A DNA stretch of 64,000 nt from JAWKWH01 sp041397625 (GTDB taxonomy: Bacteria; Pseudomonadota; Alphaproteobacteria; Rhizobiales; Rhizobiaceae), in the NCBI GenBank assembly GCA_041397625.1, contig JAWKWH010000003.1:372001-436000 (forward strand), read 5' to 3'. Of this stretch, positions 1 to 7,650 are shown in pieces. How positions within the stretch are numbered: the stretch's first letter is position 1; each line of letters starts with the position of its first letter. The notes under the pieces were generated by a model that did not search any database, was not told the origin of the DNA, and saw only the letters and a program-made list of their open reading frames with translations. A program made the position numbers and the translations under genes.

Positions 1-1049
1 GCGATGCGCTTGACCGGCCGCGAGCGCTGGTCGGCGGAAAACTCGTGATCGCGATAGACGGTCAGCCCTTCCTTCAGGCAGAGCTGGAACCAGTCGCGGC
101 AGGTGATGCGGTTGCCGGTCCAGTTGTGGAAGTATTCGTGCGCGATGATCGCCTCTATATTGGCGTAATCGGTGTCGGTCGCCGTGTCGGGATCGGCGAG
201 CACGAACTTGTCGTTGAAGATGTTGAGGCCCTTGTTTTCCATCGCGCCCATGTTGAAGTCGGAGACGGCGACGATGTTGAAGACGTCGAGGTCGTATTCG
301 CAGCCGAATGTCTCCTCGTCCCAGCGCATCGAGCGCTTGAGCGCGTCCATGGCGTAGAGCGCGCGCTCCTCCTTGCCCTTCTCGACATGGATGGCGAGCG
401 CCACCTTGCGCCCCGACACGGTGGTGAATTCGTCGGTGATGCGGCCGAGGTCGCCGGCGACCAGCGCGAACAGGTAGGAGGGTTTGGGAAACGGATCGTG
501 CCACTCGGCGAAGTGCCGGCCGTCGGCAAGCGTGCCGGCGCTGCCGGGATTGCCGTTCGACAGCAGCACCGGGGCGTCGTCCACCGGCGCCTCGATGCGT
601 ACCGTGTAGACCGACAACAGGTCCGGCCGGTCGAGAAAATAGGTAATGCGGCGAAAGCCCTGCGCCTCGCATTGGGTGCAGTAGTTGCCGCCCGACAGAT
701 AAAGACCCATCAGCTCAGTGTTGCCAGCCGGGTTCAGCTCGGTGACGATCGTCAGTTCGAAGCGCTTCGGGTGCGGCGGCTGCTTGAGAGCCAGGTGGTC
801 GGGCGAGACGTCGAGATCGCTCTCGTCGACCGGCCTTCCGTCTACGAGCAGGGATCGCAGTTTGAGCCCGTCGCCGTCGAGGTGCAGCGGCGTGCCGGGA
901 ACGGTGTCGTCGCGGCGCTCGATCTTCAGGCGCGCCGTCACCACCGTGCATTCCGGCGCCAGGTCGAAATGCAGATGCGTCTCGGGAACCAGATAGGCGG
1001 TCGGTTCGTAGTCTTCGAGGCGGTGGGTCTGGCCGGTGTCGGTTCGCAT
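1..1049 (-). CDS. pepN: Aminopeptidase N, N-terminal part (runs off window)
   Basis: M1-family zinc aminopeptidase that removes N-terminal residues from peptides in the cytoplasm. The gene reads leftward from an ATG at 1049-1047 (MRTDTGQTHRLEDYEP) and is cut by the window edge after about 349 residues. The substrate-binding GAMEN motif lies near residues 268-272 and the zinc motif HEYFH begins at residue 304, in the context HEYFHNWTGNR, which is typical of the bacterial PepN subfamily. The C-terminal half lies outside the window, so integrity cannot be judged. It is divergent from the molybdenum hydroxylase gene across a 122-bp gap. Family identification is secure from the two motifs. Confidence 0.93.
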   Translation of the reverse strand, partial: MRTDTGQTHRLEDYEPTAYLVPETHLHFDLAPECTVVTARLKIERRDDTVPGTPLHLDGDGLKLRSLLVDGRPVDESDLDVSPDHLALKQPPHPKRFELTIVTELNPAGNTELMGLYLSGGNYCTQCEAQGFRRITYFLDRPDLLSVYTVRIEAPVDDAPVLLSNGNPGSAGTLADGRHFAEWHDPFPKPSYLFALVAGDLGRITDEFTTVSGRKVALAIHVEKGKEERALYAMDALKRSMRWDEETFGCEYDLDVFNIVAVSDFNMGAMENKGLNIFNDKFVLADPDTATDTDYANIEAIIAHEYFHNWTGNRITCRDWFQLCLKEGLTVYRDHEFSADQRSRPVKRI

Positions 1050-1171
1050 CAATCGTCTGTCCGGAAACGGAAATTTGTCAGGCGCGCCTCTTTACACGCT
1101 TATGGCCCATCGACCATAGTCGTTTCGTCCGCGCCGGACAAAAACTTCAATTCGAGATCCCGGGAACAATC

Positions 1172-3475
1172 ATGAACGCCATTCCTCCCAAATTCGGTTT
1201 GGGTGCTTCAGCCTTGCGGTTGGAAGACGATGCTTTGGTCACGGGCACGGGACGCTATGCCGATGACAACAAGGCCGACGGGCTGTTGCATGGCTATGTG
1301 CTGCGTTCGCCGCTGGCCAAGGCGAAGATCAGGTCGGTCGCCGCAGACGAAGCGGCTGCCGCCGATGGCGTTCGCCTCGTGCTGACGGCGGCCGACATCG
1401 CGCATCTGGGCAAGCTCGCCTCGCATGCGATGCAGCCGCAGCCGGACGGCTCGCGGGCGCCGACGCGCGACATTCCGATCCTGTGCGGCGACCAGGTGCA
1501 GTATGTCGGCGACGCCGTTGCGTTCGTCGTCGCCGACACCCGGGCGCAGGCGCAGGACGCCGCCGAACTGATCGAGGTGGACTACGAGGACGAGGAGCCT
1601 GCGGTCGGTACCGCCGAGGCGCTGGAAGACGGTGCGCCGCTGGCCTGGCCGGAACTGGGCACCAACCGCGCCTACGTCAACGAATGGGGCGACCGGCCGG
1701 CGACCGAGGCGGCGTTTGCCGCCGCCGCCCATGTCTCGCGCATCGAATTCGTCAACAACCGGCTGGTCTGCAACTACATGGAGCCGCGCTCGGCCACCGG
1801 CGAATGGCGTGAGGAGGAAGAGCGCTTCGTCCTGACCACAGGCTCGCAGGGCGTGCACGGCATCCAGGCCGGACTTGCCGGATCGGTGTTCCGCATTGCG
1901 AAGGAAAAGCTCCGGGTGATCACCGGCGATGTCGGCGGCGGTTTCGGCACCAAGGCGTTTGTCTATCGCGAATATGCGCTGGTGCTGGAAGCGGCAAAGC
2001 GCCTCGGCCGGCCGGTCAAGTGGACGTCGGACCGGACCGAGCATTTCCTGACCGATTCCCACGGCCGCGACAATGTCACCACGGCCGAGATGGCGATGGA
2101 CAAGGACGGCCGCTTCCTTGCATTGCGCGTGCGCGTGATCGCCAATATGGGCGCCTATATCCACCAGTTCGGCCCGATCATTCCGATGTTCGGCTCGTTC
2201 ATGGCAACCGGCGTCTACGATATTGCGTCGATGGATTATTCGGTTACGGGCGTCTACACCAACACGACGCCGGTCGACGCCTATCGCGGCGCCGGTCGGC
2301 CCGAAGCCGCCTTCATGATCGAGAGCCTTGTGGAGGCCTGCGGCCGCGATCTCGGTCTCGATTCGGCGGAGATCCGCCGCCGCAATTTCATCCGCCCCGA
2401 CCAGTTTCCCTACCACACGCCGAGCGGGCGCATGTACGATGTCGGAGAGTTCGAGGCCAATATGGATGTGGCGCTGGAACGCGCCGACCGCGACGGCTTC
2501 GACAAGCGGCTCGCTGAAGCGGCGGCGCGCGGCAGGCTGCGCGGCTTCGGCATGTCGACCTATATCGAGGCTTGCGCGTTTGCCGGCTCCGAGCCGGCTT
2601 TTCTCGAACTCAACGGCGACGGCACGCTGACGCTTCTTATCGGCACCCAGTCGAACGGGCAGGGACACAAGACGGCCTATGCGCAGCTCGTCGCCGAAAA
2701 ACTCAACGTCGACATCACCAGGATCGAGGTGCGGCAGGGCGATACCGACGAACTGCCGGCGGGCGGCGGCACCGGCGGGTCGCGCTCGATACCGCTCGGC
2801 GGTGTATCGGCGGCACGCGCCGGCGAGGACCTGGCGAAGAAGATCAGGAAGATCGCTGCAGACGAGCTCGAAACCTCGCCCGAGGACATCGAACTGGTCG
2901 ACGGCGAGGCGGTTATCGTCGGCACCGACCGGCGTATGGATTTTGCCTCGATCGCGCGCGCGGCGAAATCGCCGGACGACCTGAAGGGTGAAGGCGAGTT
3001 CGTGCAGGAGGAGGCGACCTATCCGACGGGCACCCACATCTGCGAGGTCGAGATCGATCCGGAGACCGGGACCACGGAAATCGTCGCCTACACCATCGTC
3101 GACGACTTCGGCGCGACGGTGAACCCGATGCTGCTCGAGGGGCAGGTTCACGGCGGCGTCGTGCAGGGCATCGGACAGGCGCTGATGGAGAATACGGTCT
3201 ATGGCGAGGACGGCCAGCTCATATCGGCGACCTTCATGGATTACGCCATGCCGCGCGCCGACAACATGCCGAGCTTTGGTTTCGAGACGCGCAATGTGCC
3301 CTCGACGACCAACGTGCTTGGTATCAAGGGCGCCGGCGAGGCCGGCACGATCGGCGCCACGCCGGCGGCGATGAACGCGGTCAAGGACGCGCTGTGGCGC
3401 GCCCACCGCATCCGCGACATCGACATGCCGGCAACGCCGGTGAAGATCTGGCAGGCGATTGCCGATGCAAGCTGA
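1172..3475 (+). CDS. Molybdenum hydroxylase large subunit (xanthine dehydrogenase/CoxL family, form II type)
   Basis: 767-residue molybdopterin-cytosine-dinucleotide-binding subunit of the xanthine dehydrogenase/aerobic CO dehydrogenase superfamily. The N-terminus (LVTGTGRYADD) is typical, and a GGGFG motif and a C-terminal GAGEAG loop are present. Glu723 in that loop corresponds to the catalytic glutamate of molybdenum hydroxylases. The diagnostic loop reads AYRGAGR near residue 370. This is the form II (putative CODH) signature, not the AYRCSFR of genuine form I CO dehydrogenase, so CO oxidation should not be assumed. The usual medium (FAD) and small (2Fe-2S) subunit genes are absent on both sides. 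The subunit therefore needs partners from elsewhere or works alone. The substrate is unknown. Confidence 0.88.
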   Translation: MNAIPPKFGLGASALRLEDDALVTGTGRYADDNKADGLLHGYVLRSPLAKAKIRSVAADEAAAADGVRLVLTAADIAHLGKLASHAMQPQPDGSRAPTRDIPILCGDQVQYVGDAVAFVVADTRAQAQDAAELIEVDYEDEEPAVGTAEALEDGAPLAWPELGTNRAYVNEWGDRPATEAAFAAAAHVSRIEFVNNRLVCNYMEPRSATGEWREEEERFVLTTGSQGVHGIQAGLAGSVFRIAKEKLRVITGDVGGGFGTKAFVYREYALVLEAAKRLGRPVKWTSDRTEHFLTDSHGRDNVTTAEMAMDKDGRFLALRVRVIANMGAYIHQFGPIIPMFGSFMATGVYDIASMDYSVTGVYTNTTPVDAYRGAGRPEAAFMIESLVEACGRDLGLDSAEIRRRNFIRPDQFPYHTPSGRMYDVGEFEANMDVALERADRDGFDKRLAEAAARGRLRGFGMSTYIEACAFAGSEPAFLELNGDGTLTLLIGTQSNGQGHKTAYAQLVAEKLNVDITRIEVRQGDTDELPAGGGTGGSRSIPLGGVSAARAGEDLAKKIRKIAADELETSPEDIELVDGEAVIVGTDRRMDFASIARAAKSPDDLKGEGEFVQEEATYPTGTHICEVEIDPETGTTEIVAYTIVDDFGATVNPMLLEGQVHGGVVQGIGQALMENTVYGEDGQLISATFMDYAMPRADNMPSFGFETRNVPSTTNVLGIKGAGEAGTIGATPAAMNAVKDALWRAHRIRDIDMPATPVKIWQAIADAS

Positions 3476-3518
3476 TCCGCGTCGCCGCAGGGTGGACGGC
3501 CGGACGGAGTAGGCCAAA

Positions 3519-4457
3519 TTGGAACAGGGCGGCGACAGCCCGCTGACCGGCATCGCGCTGAAGATCGCCTCGGTTACGATGTTCGTCGGCATGGTGACCT
3601 GCATCAAGGCGGTCGGACCGGTGCCGCCCGGACAGATCGTCTTCTTCCGGTCGCTGTTCGCGATGGCGCCGGTGTTCATGTTCCTCGCATGGCAGGGCGA
3701 ATTGCGCCATGCCTTTCACACGCAACGCCCGCTCGGTCATGTCGCCCGCGGCGTCGTCGGCGTGGCGGCGATGTCGCTGGGCTTTTTCGGCCTGACCGTG
3801 CTGCCGCTGCCCGACGCGATCACCATCAACTATGCCCAGCCGATCATCCTGACCGTGCTGAGCGCGGTCATGCTCGGCGAGGTGATCAGGATCTACCGCT
3901 GGAGCGCGGTCGTGGCCGGCATGGCCGGCGTTCTGATCATTTCGTGGCCGAAGCTGGCGCTGCTCAGCGGCCAGGGCACGGCCGGCCATTCCGAAGCTTA
4001 CGGTGCGCTGGCGACGCTCGGCTCGGCGACGCTTGCCGCCTTTGCCATGATCCTGGTGCGCCGGCTCATCGACACGGAGACCACCGCCTCGATCGTCGTC
4101 TGGTTCTCACTGACGGCGACGGCGGCATCGCTTGTCACCATTCCGTTCGGCTGGGCGGCGGTCGATACGCGGCAGGTGCTGCTGCTCATCGGTTCGGGCA
4201 TCTGCGGCGGGGTGGCGCAATTGCTGATGACCCAGGCCTACCGCCACGCGACGCTGGCGACCGTGGCGCCGTTCGAATACACCTCGATGCTGCTCGGCAT
4301 CGCCTCGGCCTGGCTGTTCTTCGCCGAGATTCCGACCGCGCAGACGCTTGTCGGCGGCGCCATCGTGGTCGCGGCCGGTCTGTTCATCATCTGGCGCGAG
4401 CACCGGCTTGGCCTCGAGCGGCGCGCCGCGAAGCAAACCATGACGCCACAGGGCTGA
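3519..4457 (+). CDS. DMT-superfamily transporter, EamA type
   Basis: 312-residue inner-membrane protein with about ten hydrophobic segments and two EamA repeats, as in drug/metabolite transporters. The chosen start is a TTG at 3519 because a GGAGTAGG ribosome-binding sequence lies 5 nt upstream and the first membrane segment follows directly (KIASVTMFVGMVTCIKAVG). It lies 43 bp downstream of the molybdenum hydroxylase gene on the same strand and may be co-transcribed with it. It ends convergently 16 bp from the MarR gene. The substrate cannot be read from the sequence; family members export amino acids, metabolites or drugs. Confidence 0.85.
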   Translation: MEQGGDSPLTGIALKIASVTMFVGMVTCIKAVGPVPPGQIVFFRSLFAMAPVFMFLAWQGELRHAFHTQRPLGHVARGVVGVAAMSLGFFGLTVLPLPDAITINYAQPIILTVLSAVMLGEVIRIYRWSAVVAGMAGVLIISWPKLALLSGQGTAGHSEAYGALATLGSATLAAFAMILVRRLIDTETTASIVVWFSLTATAASLVTIPFGWAAVDTRQVLLLIGSGICGGVAQLLMTQAYRHATLATVAPFEYTSMLLGIASAWLFFAEIPTAQTLVGGAIVVAAGLFIIWREHRLGLERRAAKQTMTPQG

Positions 4458-4473
4458 GGGCCGGGGCGGTCGG

Positions 4474-4926
4474 TCAGTCGCGCTCTTCGTCCAGCCATCG
4501 CCGCACCTTCTCCAGGAAGGGCAGGGCGGCGGCGAATTCGGCTGGCGGAATATCGGCGGCAAGCCTTTGCAGATAGGGCGTCAGCGCGGCGATGCATTCG
4601 TCGCGCGCCACATGACCGGCGGCGGTCATGAACACCTTCTTGGCGCGGCCGTCGCGCTCGTCGGGCCTGGTCTCGATCATCGCCTTGCGCTCGAGATGCC
4701 GGAGTGTGTTGGTCATCGCGCCCTTGGTCACCTGCATGGCGCGGGCGAGGCGCAGCGGCGACCAGCCGTCGCCGAGGCGCGCCATGTGGTTGAGCAGCGC
4801 GAACTGCGGCAGTGTCATGCCTTCCGGCATTGCCCGCTCGAAAGCGTTGCCTGAAAGCTGGGCGACGATGCCGATCTCGTTGAAGAAGCCGAACACGTCC
4901 TCGGGGCTGGCTGGTCGTCGGGTCAT
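4474..4926 (-). CDS. MarR-family transcriptional regulator
   Basis: 150-residue winged-helix repressor. The DNA-binding helices lie around residues 55-85 (LRLARAMQVTKGAMTNTLRH) and the wing follows (RPDERDGRAKKVFMT). Its ATG overlaps the stop of the upstream nitroreductase gene as ATGA (4923-4926), so the two genes form one translationally coupled operon. The tandem palindromes at 6105-6140 in front of that operon are the obvious candidate operators, which would make it an autoregulator (inference). The effector is unknown; related regulators respond to phenolics or oxidants. Confidence 0.9.
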   Translation of the reverse strand: MTRRPASPEDVFGFFNEIGIVAQLSGNAFERAMPEGMTLPQFALLNHMARLGDGWSPLRLARAMQVTKGAMTNTLRHLERKAMIETRPDERDGRAKKVFMTAAGHVARDECIAALTPYLQRLAADIPPAEFAAALPFLEKVRRWLDEERD

Positions 4927-6086
4927 GCGCTCCTGATCCGGGTTGCGAGCGGCCAGCGCGGCGCGGCCTTGACCGCCGGACCATAGCCGAGCCGGGCGAA
5001 CATTTGCAGCGTTTCGTCGCCCTTGATCGCCAAAGTCCGCCGCATGCGGGCAAACGGGTCCGCCATCTCGTCATATTCCTGCAGCGCCTGGCTCATGGGC
5101 TGCAAGGCGAGGCCGGCGCCGGTGGCGGCCAGATGCACGCGGACATAGTCGCGGCCGGCGGCGATCTGGTCGGCGCGGCCGTTGCCCGACGTTGCCAGCC
5201 ACAGGAAGGCCATGGCGGTATCGAAGCCGGGGCGCAAGGCGGCCAGCTGCTGGCGGTAGACCGTCGTCGAGGTGTCGAGCATGTCCTGGCGCGACATCAG
5301 GCCGAGCCTGTCGAGGCCCTCCATCAGCGGGCCCTCGATGCTGATGCCGTCGGGATTGGCCTCGATCTCCGCCTTGCCGATGCGCAACAGGTCGATGCTT
5401 TCCTTGGCGGTGCGGTAGGTGGAAAGCTCCAGCTCCATCGCCTCCCAGGCGAGCCCACGCAGTTCGGCGACGCGGGTCTCGCCGGCGGTATGGTCGGCGC
5501 GGGCGGTGCGCGCGACGGCGGCGACCGCGATCAGGGTTTCGGCGGGTACCGCGCGGTCCGTGTCGAAGGGCTCGCGATTGGTGCGCCGGTCGTGGACATG
5601 GGCAAAGAGCGGGTTGCGGGCGATATTGGCATCGGCGATGAAGCGGAAGCGGGCGACCGGCCGGTCGTCGAGCGTCGGGAACGGCTCGCCGTCGGGGAAG
5701 AAATCGGCGTCGACGCGATGGCCGGTCTCCGCGGCGGCCATCACCAGCAGTTCGCAAAAGCAGCCGAGCCCGATCACGATCTGCCGGTCGAACGGGTCGG
5801 TATGCGGCAGGTGGCGGTCGGCCTGGCAGTAGAGCGTCACCTCGTCGGCGACGGAAAGGTCGGCGATCCAGGGCTGGCGGTTGTGCGGGTTCGGCGCGAG
5901 GATGGCGTGGGCGAGCGCGAAGATGCGCGCATCCGCCGCCTCTTGCGGGCTCATCGCCTGCGCATCACGCCAGGGTGCGCGCGCCGATGCCGCTTCGCGG
6001 GTCATCGCCCAGCCACCGGCGCCGCCGGCAGCGGCGATCATGCCGCCGCCAAGGATCATCAGAACATTGCGTCTCGTGGTCATCAT
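4923..6086 (-). CDS. Acg-type FMN-binding nitroreductase-like protein
   Basis: 387-residue protein of the nitroreductase superfamily resembling the Acg family. The N-terminus MMTTRRNVLMILGGG has paired arginines before a hydrophobic stretch, suggesting a Tat-type or membrane-anchored export signal, although the consensus is loose. The conserved NPHNRQPW segment near residue 67 is the FMN-binding signature of the family. Two adjacent ATGs (6086 and 6083) are equally possible starts. It is the first gene of an operon with a MarR repressor overlapping by 4 nt. A role in reducing quinones or nitroaromatics, or in sequestering flavin, is inference from the family. Confidence 0.8.
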   Translation of the reverse strand: MMTTRRNVLMILGGGMIAAAGGAGGWAMTREAASARAPWRDAQAMSPQEAADARIFALAHAILAPNPHNRQPWIADLSVADEVTLYCQADRHLPHTDPFDRQIVIGLGCFCELLVMAAAETGHRVDADFFPDGEPFPTLDDRPVARFRFIADANIARNPLFAHVHDRRTNREPFDTDRAVPAETLIAVAAVARTARADHTAGETRVAELRGLAWEAMELELSTYRTAKESIDLLRIGKAEIEANPDGISIEGPLMEGLDRLGLMSRQDMLDTSTTVYRQQLAALRPGFDTAMAFLWLATSGNGRADQIAAGRDYVRVHLAATGAGLALQPMSQALQEYDEMADPFARMRRTLAIKGDETLQMFARLGYGPAVKAAPRWPLATRIRSA

Positions 6087-6104
6087 ATCGGTCCATGGGT
6101 TGTT

Positions 6105-6140
6105 AGTTTAACGTCAAACTATATAGTTTATCATTAAACC
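6105..6140. promoter_or_regulatory. Tandem palindromes, candidate MarR operators
   Basis: Two 16-bp dyads stand exactly 20 bp apart: AGTTTAACGTCAAACT (6105-6120), a near-perfect palindrome of the form AGTTTRACGTYAAACT, and AGTTTATCATTAAACC (6125-6140), with half-sites GTTTA and TAAAC. They start 18 bp upstream of the nitroreductase ATG, and the region is much more AT-rich than its surroundings. The position fits operators of the MarR protein encoded downstream in the same operon. The binding itself is inference. Confidence 0.7.
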
Positions 6141-6164
6141 AAATGCAAGTCCCCCGATCACCAT

Positions 6165-6250
6165 CATTTGTCAGGCTTTTTGCTCCGGATCGATATGGTA
6201 GACCCGGACCGGAGCTTCTCCGATGACATGCACGTCTTCGAGGACGACGC
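6165..6250 (+). repeat. Diverged copy of the uvrD 5' region (copy 1)
   Basis: This 86-bp segment aligns almost without gaps to 7564-7650, the promoter and first codons of uvrD. Shared blocks include ATTTGTC at the left end, and CCGATGACATG followed by TCTTCGAGGACGACGC at the right end. Read in frame it encodes SFSDDMHVFEDDA, compared with GYSDDMPFFEDDA at the UvrD N-terminus. That reading frame stays open into the caspase gene. The copy is a remnant left by insertion or tandem duplication that placed the caspase gene in front of uvrD. Confidence 0.8.
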
Positions 6251-6347
6251 ACATCGGTGCCAATTTCGCTTGTCTGATAGGCGATTGATTGGGCGGGGCC
6301 GATCTGGCAATTTAGCCAGTCAGGCAAAATCAGCATGGGATTGCGCC

Positions 6348-7532
6348 ATGGCCAGGTATCTTGTTTGGCTTGTCGTCGGGACGTTTGTCGCGGTGTTGCC
6401 GGCATATGCCGGAAAGCGCGTCGCCTTGGTTATCGGAAACTCTGAATATGAAAATGTTTCGCGGTTGAAGAATCCCGGAAACGACGCCGTCGACATTGCA
6501 GCGGCGTTTTCCCGGCTGGGTTTTGAGGTGCATGCCGAAAGCAATCTCGATCTGATATCGATGAACAGCGTGCTTCGCGGCTTTGCCAGGAAAAGTCGCG
6601 ATGCGGACATGTCGGTAATCTACTATGCCGGCCACGGCATCGAGGTAGACAAGAAAAACTGGCTGGTTCCGGTCGATGCCGAACTCGCGACCGATATGGA
6701 TGTGGAATACGAAACCGTCTCACTCGATCTGTTGAGCCAGACGGTCGGCGGTGCATCCGATTTGCGGCTGGTGATTGTCGATGCATGCCGGGACAACCCC
6801 TTTGCACGCCGGATGATCCGCAAGAGTTCCACTCGCTCGATCGGACGCGGCCTGACCCGTATCGACGACCCGGACCCGGGCACGCTTGTCGTCTTTGCCG
6901 CGGCGGAAGGACAGCTTGCGCAAGACGGCGACGGAAGAAATAGCCCATTTGCCGATGCGTTGCTTGATTTTATGGAACAACCCGGCATCGAGGTGAACTT
7001 CCTGTTCCGCAAGGTGCGCGACCGCGTGATGGCGGACACCGGCGACCGGCAGCAACCTTTCAGCTACGGATCGCTTCCGGCCCGTGAGATCTACCTGAAA
7101 AACCCCGCGCTTGAGGGTGACCGGGCGGCAGAGCTGAAACGGCTGAGAGAGCGCCTGGCCAAACTTGAAAACGGCGCATCCGCCGCAGAGGAGAAGCCGG
7201 TGTCGCCGGAACCGGAACCTCCCGGTTGGAACATGGAATACGACGACTTTCTGTCGGCCTATCGCAACGGCCTTGACGTCGATGCCGCGGAGGCATTGCA
7301 CCGCGCGATCTCGGCGGGCGACAAAAACGCCTATGAGGCGATCAGCGGCAGTTGGAAAGCGTTCAGGGTCGAATTCCGGATTGCGTTCCAGTATCTGCTG
7401 ATGAGCGAAGGATTGCTGAACAAAGCGTCGCAGGAGAGCAACGGGTATGACTATTACGCCCCGCTCAACGGCTACTACAACCGAACCACGCTGCGTGCGA
7501 TCGAGATGGCGTTTGCGAAAAGCGGATCATGA
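6348..7532 (+). CDS. Secreted caspase-like (peptidase C14) protein
   Basis: 394-residue metacaspase/caspase-fold protein. The preferred start is the ATG at 6348, giving a clean signal peptide (MARYLVWLVVGTFVAVLPAYA). The frame is open back to 6168, but that part is a decayed copy of the uvrD leader. Catalytic residues are His96 (YYAGHG) and Cys147 (VDACRDNPF), both intact. A charged linker near residues 250-275 (LKRLRERLAKLENG) precedes a C-terminal domain of about 100 residues that I do not recognise. Export suggests an envelope or periplasmic role. It is flanked by the two copies of the uvrD leader. A start at 6195 inside the duplicated segment cannot be excluded. Confidence 0.85.
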   Translation: MARYLVWLVVGTFVAVLPAYAGKRVALVIGNSEYENVSRLKNPGNDAVDIAAAFSRLGFEVHAESNLDLISMNSVLRGFARKSRDADMSVIYYAGHGIEVDKKNWLVPVDAELATDMDVEYETVSLDLLSQTVGGASDLRLVIVDACRDNPFARRMIRKSSTRSIGRGLTRIDDPDPGTLVVFAAAEGQLAQDGDGRNSPFADALLDFMEQPGIEVNFLFRKVRDRVMADTGDRQQPFSYGSLPAREIYLKNPALEGDRAAELKRLRERLAKLENGASAAEEKPVSPEPEPPGWNMEYDDFLSAYRNGLDVDAAEALHRAISAGDKNAYEAISGSWKAFRVEFRIAFQYLLMSEGLLNKASQESNGYDYYAPLNGYYNRTTLRAIEMAFAKSGS

Positions 7533-7563
7533 TCGCCCTGGTCGCGGTCTGGCGGTCGTTCCC

Positions 7564-7650
7564 TATTTGTCTGGCCTTTTGGCCCCGAATCACTACATTC
7601 GGCTGAATGGCCGGATATTCCGATGACATGCCGTTCTTCGAGGACGACGC
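7564..7650 (+). repeat. uvrD leader and first codons (copy 2, functional)
   Basis: Partner of the segment at 6165-6250. Here the segment contains the genuine uvrD start at 7607 and continues into the full helicase frame, so this is the parental copy. The 1.3 kb between the two copies is the caspase gene plus its short leader. Confidence 0.8.

Noticed and set aside
1172..3475. Annotation as genuine carbon monoxide dehydrogenase
   Set aside because: The active-site loop is AYRGAGR (form II), not AYRCSFR of form I, and CoxS and CoxM are absent.
1208..3679. Long open frame on the minus strand opposite the molybdenum hydroxylase gene
   Set aside because: It is an antisense shadow of a GC-rich gene: its composition is dominated by Arg, Val and Asp runs with no recognisable domain, while the plus-strand frame has clear motifs.
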